Source: Deltaproteobacteria bacterium (GTDB taxonomy: Bacteria; Myxococcota_A; UBA796; UBA2385). From it: DNA of 51,516 nt. The DNA lies in contig JAEUKK010000018.1 of NCBI GenBank assembly GCA_016792625.1, positions 1 to 51,516 on the forward strand. The letters run 5' to 3'. Within the stretch, counting starts at the first letter, position 1. Each line of letters begins with the position of its first letter. The notes beneath the pieces are model-generated. The model was not told where the DNA came from. It made no database searches and saw nothing but the letters and a program-made list of their open reading frames with translations. The position numbers and the translations under genes were made by a program. Shown in pieces: positions 17,919 to 26,731 of this stretch.

Positions 17919-19676
17919 TCAGGGGACGGGCACGGCCAAGGGCAGCTCCCCCGCCGGGGCCAAGTCGGGCTCGGCGACCCAGGCGCCGCCCTGGGGCTCT
18001 GCGCCGGGCGCCGGGGCCCAGCCTGAGGGCACCCCCGCGGCCAGGGTCGCGCTGGCCACCCAGCCGCCCTCGGTCCACTGGCGCCCGTCGAACCAGCCGG
18101 GGCTCCACACATAGCCGGGGCGCTCCTCGAGAGGCAGCCAGTGGCCGTTGTGGCGCACGCCGGTCGCCGGGTCGATGCGGGCCTCGACCCAGACGTGGTC
18201 CGCGCGGCTGGGCGGGCGGAAGAAGCCCTCGACCCATTGTTGGCCGTCAAAGAAGCCCGGCTCCCAGGTCATGCCGGCGGGCCAGGGGGCGGCGGGCTCC
18301 CAATAGCCGGGGTGGTAGGCCCCCTCGGCGTCATAGGCGCCCTCGACCCAGACCCAGTCGCCGTCGAGGCGGCGCTCGGGGCGCCAGAAGCCCTCGACGT
18401 AGCGCGCGCCGATCCAGTAGCCTTCGACCCAGACATAGGGCACGCCGTAGAACTCCGGCGGGCTGAGCGCGGGCTGGTAGCTGCCCGGCCACCAGAAGCC
18501 GGCCATGGTGTGGCCCTCGAGCCACAGGTAGCCGTCGCGGGGCGGGCCCTCCCAGCCGATCATCCAGGGGTAGAGCACCCCCGGCATCACGACGATCACG
18601 GTGGTGGGCGAGGTGTAGCGCCACCAGGGGTGCACCCACCACATCGTGTAGCGGGGGCCATAGCTGTGGTTCTCGGGCGGCGGCCCCCCGGCCTCGGGGT
18701 GGGGCAGGCGGCGCACGGGGCTCGGCCGGGCGCTGCGCGGGTCGACCGGCACCGCGCCCACCGGCGCGGGGAGGTCGAGCAGGCGGCCGATCGGCCGGGG
18801 CGGCAGGCGGGCCTCGAGCGCGGCGAGCTGGGGTGAGATCGGGCTCAGGTCGCGGGTGCGTACCGCGGGGACAGCGACCAGCGCGCCATCTTCGCCGCCG
18901 ACCAGCCGCGGGCCCTCGGTGACCCACAGCGAGGCGCCGCTGACCGGCACCGTGCGGCCGCCCCGCCCCGCGGCGCGCAGGTCGAGGGTGGCTTGGCCCG
19001 AGGGCGCCCCCGCGCGCACGCCCGTGGGCCGCGGGCGCGCAGGCGCGGGGGCCACGCTCGCCGCGCGCACCGGAGCGCCGGGCCGCGGGGCGCCGAGGCT
19101 GGCCGCTGGGGCCGGGGCGGCCGGGCGGGGCCCCGCCGGGCGCGCGACCGCCGCGGGGCGCAGGGCCGGGGCGGCCGGGCGCACCCCCAAGGCGCTCGCC
19201 GTGGGGGCCACGCTGGCGGGGCGGCCGATCACCGCGGGCGAGGGCGCCTCTCCGGCGCCGTTGGACTTGGGGCCGTCTCCACCGTTGGACTTGGGGCCGT
19301 CTCCACCGTTGGACTTGGGGCCGTCTCCACTGTTGGACTTGGGGCCGTCTCCACTGTTGGACTTGGGGCCTCCTCCGCCGGACTTGCCCTCTCCTCCTCC
19401 GCCGGACTTGCCCTCTCCTCCTCCTCCGGACTTTGGGCCCCCTCCGCCCGACTTTCCATCTCCGCCGGACTTGCCGCCGCCCCCTCCACCGGACTTGCCG
19501 CCGCCGCCCGACTTGCCGCCGCCGCCGCCGCCCCCTCCACCCGACTTGCCGCCGCCGCCCCCACCTTTGGGGTTGGCCGCCGCGGCCTCACCGGGGGCGC
19601 CGTCGAGAGGGAGCGCGCCCGGCGCGACCCAAAGCAGGGCAAGGAGCAGCGGGCTCAGGCGGAGGGCGCAGCGCAT
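17919..19676 (-). CDS. secreted Gly-rich and aromatic-repeat (YXWGXW-like) protein
   Basis: This 585-residue protein has three parts. A signal peptide at residues 1 to about 34 has a Leu-rich core ending near APGEAAAA. A low-complexity part follows: Gly/Ser/Lys runs, then five copies of an 8-residue PKSNGGDG-like unit, then an Ala/Pro/Arg stretch. The last 230 residues hold repeated segments of the form WVEGYW, YVEGFW, PGYWEP, PGFFDGQQW and PGWFDGRQW, resembling the YXWGXW repeats of secreted proteins with no settled function. It probably acts outside the cytoplasm, perhaps binding surface polymers through its aromatic repeats. The Gly part is likely disordered. Confidence 0.7.
   Translation of the reverse strand: MRCALRLSPLLLALLWVAPGALPLDGAPGEAAAANPKGGGGGGKSGGGGGGGGGKSGGGGKSGGGGGGKSGGDGKSGGGGPKSGGGGEGKSGGGGEGKSGGGGPKSNSGDGPKSNSGDGPKSNGGDGPKSNGGDGPKSNGAGEAPSPAVIGRPASVAPTASALGVRPAAPALRPAAVARPAGPRPAAPAPAASLGAPRPGAPVRAASVAPAPARPRPTGVRAGAPSGQATLDLRAAGRGGRTVPVSGASLWVTEGPRLVGGEDGALVAVPAVRTRDLSPISPQLAALEARLPPRPIGRLLDLPAPVGAVPVDPRSARPSPVRRLPHPEAGGPPPENHSYGPRYTMWWVHPWWRYTSPTTVIVVMPGVLYPWMIGWEGPPRDGYLWLEGHTMAGFWWPGSYQPALSPPEFYGVPYVWVEGYWIGARYVEGFWRPERRLDGDWVWVEGAYDAEGAYHPGYWEPAAPWPAGMTWEPGFFDGQQWVEGFFRPPSRADHVWVEARIDPATGVRHNGHWLPLEERPGYVWSPGWFDGRQWTEGGWVASATLAAGVPSGWAPAPGAEPQGGAWVAEPDLAPAGELPLAVPVP
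19261..19380. repeat. five tandem copies of a 24-bp unit inside a coding region
   Basis: The unit TTGGACTTGGGG... recurs exactly every 24 bases at 19261, 19285, 19309, 19333 and 19357, with one to a few substitutions. On the minus strand it encodes the 8-residue PKSNGGDG-type repeats of the secreted Gly-rich protein. Since 24 is a multiple of three, copy-number change keeps the frame. Confidence 0.9.
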
Positions 19677-19736
19677 GGGTCACCTCGTCGGGGCAGTGTA
19701 GCCCCGCGCAGACCCGCCGCGACCCGGGCCCCTGCC

Positions 19737-20675
19737 CTACTTGAGCACCTCGGCCACCGGCTTGTGCAGGGGCGGCAGCGTCGTGTCGCCGAGGCGCTGC
19801 AGCAGGTTGACCTCGATCATGCGGCTGAGCGCGCTGATGGGCAGGTCGTTGGGGTCGGTGCCGAAGGGCTCCTCGACCTCTTCGCCGATGCCGTCGAGGC
19901 CGTAAAAAGCGTAGGCGACGATGAGCACGACGACCGGCGTGGCCCAGCCGATGTCCTTGACCAGGCCGAAGGGCAGGAAGAGGCAGTAGATCCCGACGAG
20001 GCGGTGCATCAGCACGGTGTAGATCCACGGCACCGGCGTGGAGAGGATGCGCTCACAAGCGCCCTGCACGTCGGTGTTCACGGTCAGGGCGAGGTCTAAG
20101 GGCAAGAGGTGCTGGGGGTGCAGGTGACCCGCCCGGAACAGCGTGGCGACGTGCGCGCCGGTCTCGTGGTTAATGGCGGCGGGCACGTTAATCTCGCGCG
20201 AGAGGGCCGCGCGCTCTTCGGCGGGCAGCCAGTCGCGCAGCTCGTCGAGGTCGACCTCGCGGCGCAGGTGCATGCGCAGGGCGTGCACAAAAGCGACCTG
20301 GCGCAGCACCAGGGCGCGCTGGGTGGCGGCGACGGCTGGGGCGTCCTCGGGCGTGGCGGGGTGGCTGAGCGTCAGCACCCCGCGGGCGAAGGTGCGGGAG
20401 TTGTTGACCAAGCCGCCCCAGAGCTTCCGGCCCTCCCAGTAGCGATCGTAGGACGCGCCGTTGCGGAAGCCCAGAAAGATCGACAGCGCGAGGCCGACCA
20501 GCGAGAACGGCGCGATGGACAGCGTAAAGTCGCGGAAGTATCCGTTGTACCAAGCCAGGGTGACCGCGACGGTGACCAGCAAGGTGACCAGCAGCCGCAG
20601 CCAGATGCGCTCGATGCCCGTGCCCCGCACGGCGAACAGCGAGCCGAACCAGCGCTTGTTGTTCATCACGATCAT
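19737..20675 (-). CDS. bestrophin family (UPF0187/YneE-like) ion channel protein
   Basis: This 312-residue polytopic inner-membrane protein matches the bestrophin/YneE family. The N-terminal block with RWFGSLFAVRG precedes a first transmembrane segment at about residues 26-42 and a second at about 54-70, followed by the family motif FLGFRNGASYDRYWEGR (about 69-85) and LWGGLVNNSRTFAR. Two further hydrophobic segments are near residues 215-260, ending in YGLDGIGEEVEEPFGTDPNDLP, the conserved C-terminal block. Such proteins form pentameric anion or cation channels. A GGAGG sits four bases before ATG 20675. It is divergent from the lipoprotein gene that follows. Confidence 0.9.
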   Translation of the reverse strand: MIVMNNKRWFGSLFAVRGTGIERIWLRLLVTLLVTVAVTLAWYNGYFRDFTLSIAPFSLVGLALSIFLGFRNGASYDRYWEGRKLWGGLVNNSRTFARGVLTLSHPATPEDAPAVAATQRALVLRQVAFVHALRMHLRREVDLDELRDWLPAEERAALSREINVPAAINHETGAHVATLFRAGHLHPQHLLPLDLALTVNTDVQGACERILSTPVPWIYTVLMHRLVGIYCLFLPFGLVKDIGWATPVVVLIVAYAFYGLDGIGEEVEEPFGTDPNDLPISALSRMIEVNLLQRLGDTTLPPLHKPVAEVLK

Positions 20676-20810
20676 GCGGCCTCCAAGGCCGCGGGGTCCC
20701 CTCCGCGGCGCGCCGGCGCGCGCTTAGCGCGGGGGCACCGGGCCTGCCCCGCCGCCCGAGGCCGGGTCGCCCTGTGCTAGAGGCCCGCGCCGCCCGCACC
20801 GAGGACCGCC

Positions 20811-21758
20811 GTGCCCCGCTCCGCCCCGCCCGTCGCCCTGCTTGTCCTGCTCGCCGCCTGCGGCGATCCGCCGGCCCCGCCCGCGCCGGCGCCCGCCCCC
20901 GCGGCCACCGCACCCGCGCCCATCCCGGTGGCCGCCTGGCCCGCCCGCACGATCACCTTGCATTCGGTCGGGCGCCCGCCCCTGGCCCCCCTGCGCATGC
21001 CCGCGGCCGCCGCGACCCAGCGCCTGCGTTTTGGCAGCGAGGCGGCGGTGAACGGTGAGCTGGGCGGGGCGCCCGTCGACGCGGTGCGCCTGCAGAGCGC
21101 GCGCACCCTGCGGGTCGAGGTGCGGCCCGGGCCCACCGCCGCGCAGCGGGCGCTCCGCTTCGAGGTCGAGCGCTACCACGACGAGGCCGGCCTGCCCGCG
21201 CCCGAGCAGGGGGCCATCGACGCGGCCCTGACCGGCACCGCCGGCCAGTGGGCCGACGACACCCGCTGCGCGGTGACCGAGGCCGGCGCCCAGCCCGCGC
21301 CGCCGCCCGGGGATCGGCTGCAGCAGGCCATCCTCAGCGGGGTGGTCGACCTCTGCCCGAGCCTGCCCGCCGAAGACCTCGGGGTGGGCGCGACCTGGAC
21401 CACCACGGTCGGCGGGGCCGACCCCGCCGCCGAGCACGAGGTCACGAGCTGGACCTTGCTCGAGCGCGACCCCGGGCGGGTGGTGCTCACCTTTGAGCTG
21501 AAGTCGACCCGCACCGGCGCGGATGGTCTGCAGCGCGTCAACCTCGGCGAGGGCCGCATCGAGCTGCGCGAGGGCCTGCCCCTGCCCTACCGGGCCGACG
21601 CCCGCGGCCGGGCCACCCGCACCAGCACCGCGGCCGGCCAGCCGCTCACCACCACGACCGAGTGGTCGATGTTCGTAGAAACCGTCGTCGAGACCGTCGT
21701 CGAGAACGGCGCGGAGAGCGGCGTCGAGGCCAACGCAGAGCCTGCACGCGCGCCCTGA
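20811..21758 (+). CDS. lipoprotein of unknown function
   Basis: The 315-residue product begins with a lipoprotein signal peptide with lipobox LLAAC (Cys at about 17), followed by a Pro/Ala-rich linker of some 25 residues. The rest is a beta-rich domain with blocks such as GVGATWTTTVGG and GEGRIELREGLPLPY; it recalls DUF6263-type periplasmic proteins, but that is only an impression. The start is GTG 20811, a few bases after a GACCGCC context without a clear ribosome site. It probably sits in the outer or inner membrane facing the periplasm. The tail has a short near-repeat ETVVETVVENG. Confidence 0.6.
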   Translation: MPRSAPPVALLVLLAACGDPPAPPAPAPAPAATAPAPIPVAAWPARTITLHSVGRPPLAPLRMPAAAATQRLRFGSEAAVNGELGGAPVDAVRLQSARTLRVEVRPGPTAAQRALRFEVERYHDEAGLPAPEQGAIDAALTGTAGQWADDTRCAVTEAGAQPAPPPGDRLQQAILSGVVDLCPSLPAEDLGVGATWTTTVGGADPAAEHEVTSWTLLERDPGRVVLTFELKSTRTGADGLQRVNLGEGRIELREGLPLPYRADARGRATRTSTAAGQPLTTTTEWSMFVETVVETVVENGAESGVEANAEPARAP

Positions 21759-21774
21759 GGGCGGGCGCCAGGTG

Positions 21775-24603
21775 CTAGGCCCGGCGCCAGATCACCACGT
21801 GGGGGCTCGGCGCGGGGCGGTCGAGCCGGGCCGCCGCCACCTCTTCGACCGAGCGAGAATAGCGCCAGACACGCAGCTCTGCGAGCTCGCCCACCAAGGA
21901 TAGGCCGGGGTTGAGGTCGTCCCAGAGGGCGTGACAGTCCTGGCCGATCACGACCCGGCCCGCGCCCGGGATGCGCGCCCCGCCGGCCAGCGCGCCGACG
22001 TAGCGCTCCTGACCATCGACCAGCACGCTGAGGTTGCCGGTCGCTGCGTTCCAGGTGAACGCGACGTGCTGCCACTGGCCGGGCCGCAGGGGAACGGCCG
22101 CGCGCAGGGGCGTGTGCTCGCCGTCGATCACCACCGAGAGGGCCGGCGGGCCGCCGCGGGACTCGATGTAGATGGCCACGCAGGTGCGCCGGCGGGCGAC
22201 ATAAGACATCAGCGTGCCCTTGCGGTCGCTGCGGCCGGGCCGCAGCCAGCCCTCAAAAGTGAAGCCGGGGCCGCTCAGGCCCTCAAAAGCGTCCTCCTGC
22301 ACGACGCGCTGCACGGTGCCATCGAAGACCATCGCCGCCGCGTCCAGCGCCGCCGGGCTCAGCGGGCCGCCGGCCCCGCGGGCGCGCTCGAGCTGCCCGC
22401 CCAGGTCGACCTCGGGGCGCGGGAGCTCGTCGCCGCCCCACTCCACCGGATCGGCGAGGCCAAGGGTGGCCAGGGGGCCCTCCTCTTCGCCCGAGGGCGC
22501 CTCGAGGGCCCCGCCGGCGAAGACGGTGGCCGGCAGCCGCCCGGCCTCGGGCAGCTCGACGCTGTCGAGCTCGTCGGGGTCATAGGCGCGGGCGTCGAAG
22601 GCCTGGGCCCGCATGCGCTCGCCCACGGCGGCGCGCAGGGCCGGGCCGGGCAGGGGCGCGGCCGCGGTGCGCAGCCAGGCCGGCTGGGGCGCCTCTTCTT
22701 CGTCGAGCTCGAGCAGATCGCCGGTGTCGGCGGGCTCGAGCGAGGTCGCGCCGCCGAGGCGGGGGCGCACCGGCTGCGGGCCGCCGAAGATGGCGCGCAG
22801 GTCTTCCACCCGGCCGTCGCCCAGCGCGTGGTCAGAGTCCTCGTCGAGCGGGGTCGGCGCCACCCGCGGCGGCGGGGCGGCCCGCGGCGCGCTGGCCGGG
22901 GCCCGCGTGGGCGAGGCCGCGGGGCGCGACGGGAGCTCTTCGGGGCGGCGCAGCGAGACCGGGCCCTCGGGCAGCGCCAAGGGGGGCGCTGCGGCCTGGG
23001 CGAAGCCGGGGCCGGGGGCCTCAGCCGCGGGGAGGACCTGAGGCGCGTCATCCTCGTCGACCGAGGGGACCGGCTGCAGCCGGGGCGGCGGCGCGACCCG
23101 CGGCCGGGCCGAGGCCGCGCCGCCGTCGGCGAAGATGCCCCGCAGGTCGTCGACCTGACGGGTCACCAGCTCGCGGTCGGAGTCGTCGTCGAGGTCGTCG
23201 GCGGGCGTCCACCGCGGAGCGGTGCCCGAGCGGCCCGGGTCGAGGGGCGCGCGCATGGTCGGGCCCGAGCTGGGCTCGGCGGGGCGGCCCGGGCGGGGCG
23301 GCGGGCTCACCGGCGCGGTGGGGCGCTCGGTTGACCGGGGGCCGCCGCGGCTGGCGTCGAGCTCGGTGCGCAGCACGGCCTCAGCTTGGCGGGCGACCTC
23401 GAGCTGGGCCCGCGCCTCTTTGAGCGCCACCACGGCGTCTTCGGCGATGCGCCGCGAGGCCGAGGCGGCGGCCTGGGCGCCTTCGAGCTCAGCCGCCAGG
23501 GCCCCCTCGCGGGCCCGCAGGCGGCCCAGCTCGGCCTCGGCGCGCTCGCGGGCGGCCTCAAGCGTGGCCTTCTCGCGCAGCAGCTGCTCACGATCTTCAG
23601 CGGCGGCGCCGCCGGCCGCGGCCCGCAGCCGATCCAGCTCGACGCGCAGCAGGCGCTGCTCGCCGCGGTGCCGCTCGGTGAGCTGCTCGAGCGTGTGCTG
23701 CTGCTGGCGCTGCAGGCTGGCCAGGGCCTCGTTGGCCTGGCGGGCGCTGCGCTCGGCCTGCACCGCACGGCCGTCGGCCACCTCGAGGGCAGCGCGCAGG
23801 CGGGTGTTCTCGTCGCTGACCTCGAGCCAGCGGTCGCTGAGCTCCATGTACTCGGCGCTGAGGCTCTCGTGCTCGGCGGCGAGCTGGCTGTCGCCGCCGT
23901 CCTCGGCGTGCAGGGCGCGGGCGAGGCGGGCCTCGAGCGCGCGGGCCTGGGCGCGCTCTTGCTCGAGCCCCTCGCGGACCAGCCGCAGGTCGTTGTCGCG
24001 GACCTGGAGCTGGCGGAGCAGGTCTTGTGCTCCCTCGGGGCCCGCGGCGGCCGCGGCGGCCTCAGCGCGGACCCGCTCCAGCTCGGCCTCGAGACGCCGG
24101 CCCTCGGCCCGCACCGTCTCGAGCGCGCGCTCGTGCAGGCGCAGGCGCTCGACCTCTTCTTCGCGGTCGGCCAGCTCGGCGCGGGTGTCTTGCAGGGCGC
24201 GGCGCAGGCGGCGCAGCTCTTCGTCCACCGCGCCGGCGCCAAGGGGCTCGCGCAGGCCGGCGGGCCCGGTGTTGCCCTCGAGGCGGCGGCCCGCGGGGGC
24301 CGGGCCGAGCAGGCGCAGCGGGGGCTCGACCTCACCCGCCGCGGTCGGCGCGGCGCGGCCCGAGGTGGGCAGGCCCAGCGCGACCATGGTCGAGGTCGAC
24401 GGAGACAACGAAGCGGAGGGCGCAGCCGAAGCCGCCGGCGCGGGCGCGGGCAGCGGCGCGGCCGGCGCGGAGACCTGGGGCGCCGCGGGCCCCGCCGGGG
24501 CCAAGAAGCGCAGCACCACCCACAGCCCCCCCAAGAAGGGGATCACCACGAAGAAGAGGAGGAGGGTCAGGGTGTTGGTGTCGAGCAGCAGGTCCATGGT
24601 CAT
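21775..24603 (-). CDS. membrane-anchored coiled-coil protein with C-terminal LamG-like domain
   Basis: This protein of about 942 residues has a single transmembrane segment at residues about 10-30 (LTLLLFFVVIPFLGGLWVV), a Pro/Ala linker, a long coiled coil at about 120-430 (Arg/Glu/Ala/Leu heptads), an acidic linker with two copies of a DSD...DLRxIF motif (about 468-492 and 584-608), and a concanavalin A/LamG-like domain from about 760 to 930. The LamG part shows the family features PGQWQHVAFTWN and a VGELAELRVWRYSR strand. It resembles a cell-envelope scaffold; partners are unknown. I chose ATG 24603 (ATG 24597 is also possible) because upstream residues are low complexity and the N-terminal membrane segment then comes first. 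It is separate from, but has the same LamG plus coiled-coil combination as, the island gene at 37195-39282. Confidence 0.7.
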   Translation of the reverse strand: MTMDLLLDTNTLTLLLFFVVIPFLGGLWVVLRFLAPAGPAAPQVSAPAAPLPAPAPAASAAPSASLSPSTSTMVALGLPTSGRAAPTAAGEVEPPLRLLGPAPAGRRLEGNTGPAGLREPLGAGAVDEELRRLRRALQDTRAELADREEEVERLRLHERALETVRAEGRRLEAELERVRAEAAAAAAGPEGAQDLLRQLQVRDNDLRLVREGLEQERAQARALEARLARALHAEDGGDSQLAAEHESLSAEYMELSDRWLEVSDENTRLRAALEVADGRAVQAERSARQANEALASLQRQQQHTLEQLTERHRGEQRLLRVELDRLRAAAGGAAAEDREQLLREKATLEAARERAEAELGRLRAREGALAAELEGAQAAASASRRIAEDAVVALKEARAQLEVARQAEAVLRTELDASRGGPRSTERPTAPVSPPPRPGRPAEPSSGPTMRAPLDPGRSGTAPRWTPADDLDDDSDRELVTRQVDDLRGIFADGGAASARPRVAPPPRLQPVPSVDEDDAPQVLPAAEAPGPGFAQAAAPPLALPEGPVSLRRPEELPSRPAASPTRAPASAPRAAPPPRVAPTPLDEDSDHALGDGRVEDLRAIFGGPQPVRPRLGGATSLEPADTGDLLELDEEEAPQPAWLRTAAAPLPGPALRAAVGERMRAQAFDARAYDPDELDSVELPEAGRLPATVFAGGALEAPSGEEEGPLATLGLADPVEWGGDELPRPEVDLGGQLERARGAGGPLSPAALDAAAMVFDGTVQRVVQEDAFEGLSGPGFTFEGWLRPGRSDRKGTLMSYVARRRTCVAIYIESRGGPPALSVVIDGEHTPLRAAVPLRPGQWQHVAFTWNAATGNLSVLVDGQERYVGALAGGARIPGAGRVVIGQDCHALWDDLNPGLSLVGELAELRVWRYSRSVEEVAAARLDRPAPSPHVVIWRRA

Positions 24604-24720
24604 CCAGGCTGGAGGGGGGCCACAGCCGCCGCACGGCGCCGCAGCGGGGTGGGCCACGCTCCTCGCGCCAAAGCGTAGCCCCCTGGCCGCGCGCGCGCGG
24701 CCCCCTCCGCTCATCTTGAC

Positions 24721-25455
24721 CTACAGCGGCCGGTTTTGGTGGCTCACCCCTCCAGGGCCGGGTGGCGCCACGGGGCCCGGCGGGGGCGCGGCGAGGCCCC
24801 GGGCCGGCTGGGCGCCCGCGGCTGCAGGGCAGCGCGTGGGCTCCGCGCGCAGCAGGGCGAGGCCCTCGGCGCAGGCGGCGGCGGTCGGGCCCGCGCCAGG
24901 GCAGGCGCCGACGCCGCGGCAGGCGACCACCGCGCCGAGCCAGCTGCCCACCAAGGCCGGGTCGGCGATCGGATCGGCGGCCAGGGCGGCCAGCGCGCCC
25001 GCGGTCGGGGCGCCGGTGGCCCAGCGCTGCAGGGCGTGGGTGGCGCAGTCGGCGGCCAGGGGGCCCGCGTGGGCCGCGCAGAGGCCGAGCTGGGCCCGGA
25101 CCTCGGGGTCGGGCCGGGCTTCGAGCACTTCGAGGCGGCAGTCGGGGCCGTCCCCACACCAGCCGAGCAGCTCGCCCCGGCCCCACTTGGGGTCTTGTAG
25201 GGCCGCCCCGACGAAGCGCTGCCGGCACTCGCGCTCATAGGGCGCGGCGGCGCCGCAGTGCGCGTCGAGCGCCGCCGGGTCGCGCAGGCTGCCCGCGGCG
25301 GCGGTCAAGCACCAGCCATAGGTGCTGGTGCCCGCGTAGGCCGCGCAGCGCGGATCACCCTGCTGCACGCCACAGCCGACGAGCAGCAGCGCGGTCGCCC
25401 ACCCGCGCGCGCACCGGGCGGGCCGAGCAGCAGCAGAGCGAGAGCGCAGGTGCAC
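24721..25455 (-). CDS. Cys-rich lipoprotein, paralogue of the gene at 25825-26577
   Basis: The 244-residue product has a lipoprotein signal with lipobox LLVGC and about a dozen further Cys residues. Its core (residues about 36-190) aligns by eye with the protein two genes upstream: CAAYAGTSTYGWC, a W-R-GELLGWCGDGPDC segment, an RPDPE segment and a CA/DCA-H-LQRW segment. Paired cysteines suggest a disulfide-rich periplasmic or surface domain. The tail is Pro/Ala-rich. It starts with GTG 25455, with GGGAGG about five bases upstream. Last of three minus-strand genes of similar type; function unknown. Confidence 0.65.
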   Translation of the reverse strand: MHLRSRSAAARPARCARGWATALLLVGCGVQQGDPRCAAYAGTSTYGWCLTAAAGSLRDPAALDAHCGAAAPYERECRQRFVGAALQDPKWGRGELLGWCGDGPDCRLEVLEARPDPEVRAQLGLCAAHAGPLAADCATHALQRWATGAPTAGALAALAADPIADPALVGSWLGAVVACRGVGACPGAGPTAAACAEGLALLRAEPTRCPAAAGAQPARGLAAPPPGPVAPPGPGGVSHQNRPL

Positions 25456-25495
25456 GCAGGCCTCCCGGGCCGGCCTATCGCGCCGCCTGGCCCGC

Positions 25496-25828
25496 TCAGC
25501 GCTGCAGGTGCGGGGTCATCAGCCGGCGCTGGCAGGTCGCCTGGTCGAGCTGCCCGAGCAGCGCGCAGAGCTCTTGGCCCGCAGGGGGCTGCAGCTCGCG
25601 GTTGTGGGCGTTGGCCCAGGTGATCACCGCCTCACCCCGCACCAGCGGGTCGGCGATCTGCTCGGCGGTCTGCACGCAGCGCGGCAGGTCGGTCACCGGC
25701 AGGCTCTGCAGGCGCGCAGCGAAGCAACGGTCGCGCTCCAAGCCGGGCGCCTGGGCTTCACACTCCACGGCGCCGCCGCCGCCGCAGCCCCAGGCCAGCG
25801 CGGCGGCCCACACAAGGCGGCGCATCAC
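25496..25828 (-). CDS. small Cys-containing lipoprotein
   Basis: This 110-residue product has a short signal peptide with a Cys at the lipobox position (AWGC) and five more Cys residues spread through the mature part. It starts either at GTG 25828 or ATG 25825; both overlap the stop of the preceding gene, so coupling is likely. It has no clear similarity to the two larger neighbours beyond Cys spacing and size class. No function is assigned. Confidence 0.6.
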   Translation of the reverse strand: MMRRLVWAAALAWGCGGGGAVECEAQAPGLERDRCFAARLQSLPVTDLPRCVQTAEQIADPLVRGEAVITWANAHNRELQPPAGQELCALLGQLDQATCQRRLMTPHLQR

Positions 25829-26577
25829 TTCTGCCCGTGGAGGCCCATGGCGGCGCCATCGGGGCCGCCCCGCACCGGGCAGGCCTCGGGGTGGCGCCGC
25901 AGATGGGCCGCAAAGGCCTCACAGCGGGCCTTCTCAGCGCTGGGGACCTCAGCGCAGGAGGTCTGGGCGTCGGCCACGCAGGCCGAGGTCGCGCCCACCC
26001 AGGCGGCGAGGTGGGGCTGCGTCCAGTCGGCGCCTGAGCGCCGGAGCACGGTGACCTCTTCGGGGCTGAGCGGGAAAGCGCGGCGCAGCACGTGCCCGGC
26101 GCAGTCGTTGGCGTAGGGGCGGGCCCACTGGGCGCACTCGCTCAGCGCGATGTCGAGCTCGGGGATGGGCCGGTGGTCGAGCACCTTGAACGCGCAGTCG
26201 GGCTCGCCGCCGCAGGCCCGCAGCAGCATGCCCCGGTCCATGCTGGGGACGTGAAACTGCGCCTCGACCCAGCTGTCACGGCAAGCGCCCTCCCACGGCC
26301 CGGCCCCGGCGCAGAGCGCGACCATGGCTTCGAGGCTCGGCGCCTCGAGGGCCTCTTTGCGCACGCACAGGCCCCAGGTGGTGCTGCCCGCGTAGGCCGC
26401 GCAGGCCGCCGGGCCCGGGGTCGGCTCGGGGGCGGCGGCGTGGGCCGCCGAGAGCAGCTCGCCGAAAGACGGGGGGAAGAGCACCGCCGCGGCGCCGAGC
26501 GCGCCGACGCCGAGCAGGCCGAGCGCGACGGCGGCGGTGGGCAATGGTCGTCGGGTGGGGTGCGAGGCCGTCGGCAT
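25825..26577 (-). CDS. membrane-anchored Cys-rich protein, paralogue of the gene at 24721-25455
   Basis: This 250-residue protein has an N-terminal hydrophobic segment (about residues 13-33) that acts as anchor or signal peptide. The Cys-rich domain follows, with CAAYAGSTTWGLC, MLLRACGGEPDC and RPIPELDIALSECAQW blocks shared with the downstream paralogue. ATG 26577 is preferred over the in-frame start at 26628 because the charged n-region and hydrophobic core then follow at once. It heads a three-gene minus-strand unit. Pattern conservation of Cys between the paralogues suggests a shared disulfide framework. Confidence 0.65.
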   Translation of the reverse strand: MPTASHPTRRPLPTAAVALGLLGVGALGAAAVLFPPSFGELLSAAHAAAPEPTPGPAACAAYAGSTTWGLCVRKEALEAPSLEAMVALCAGAGPWEGACRDSWVEAQFHVPSMDRGMLLRACGGEPDCAFKVLDHRPIPELDIALSECAQWARPYANDCAGHVLRRAFPLSPEEVTVLRRSGADWTQPHLAAWVGATSACVADAQTSCAEVPSAEKARCEAFAAHLRRHPEACPVRGGPDGAAMGLHGQK

Positions 26578-26731
26578 GGGGGCTCCAAAGGGTGGGGCGG
26601 CCACGGGCGCGCACCTGCGCGACACCATCGGGGGAGACGGCCACCAGCTGCCTGCAGGGTAGGCGAGATCTGCGCCGAGGAGCCTCGGTCAGCGCTTGTC
26701 TTGACCACCGGTGACACCTGTCACCGCGATG

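Noticed and set aside
22000..25240. Long plus-strand open frames opposite the LamG coiled-coil gene
   Set aside because: One is almost pure Ser/Arg/Ala. The minus-strand gene has a membrane segment, heptads and a LamG domain.
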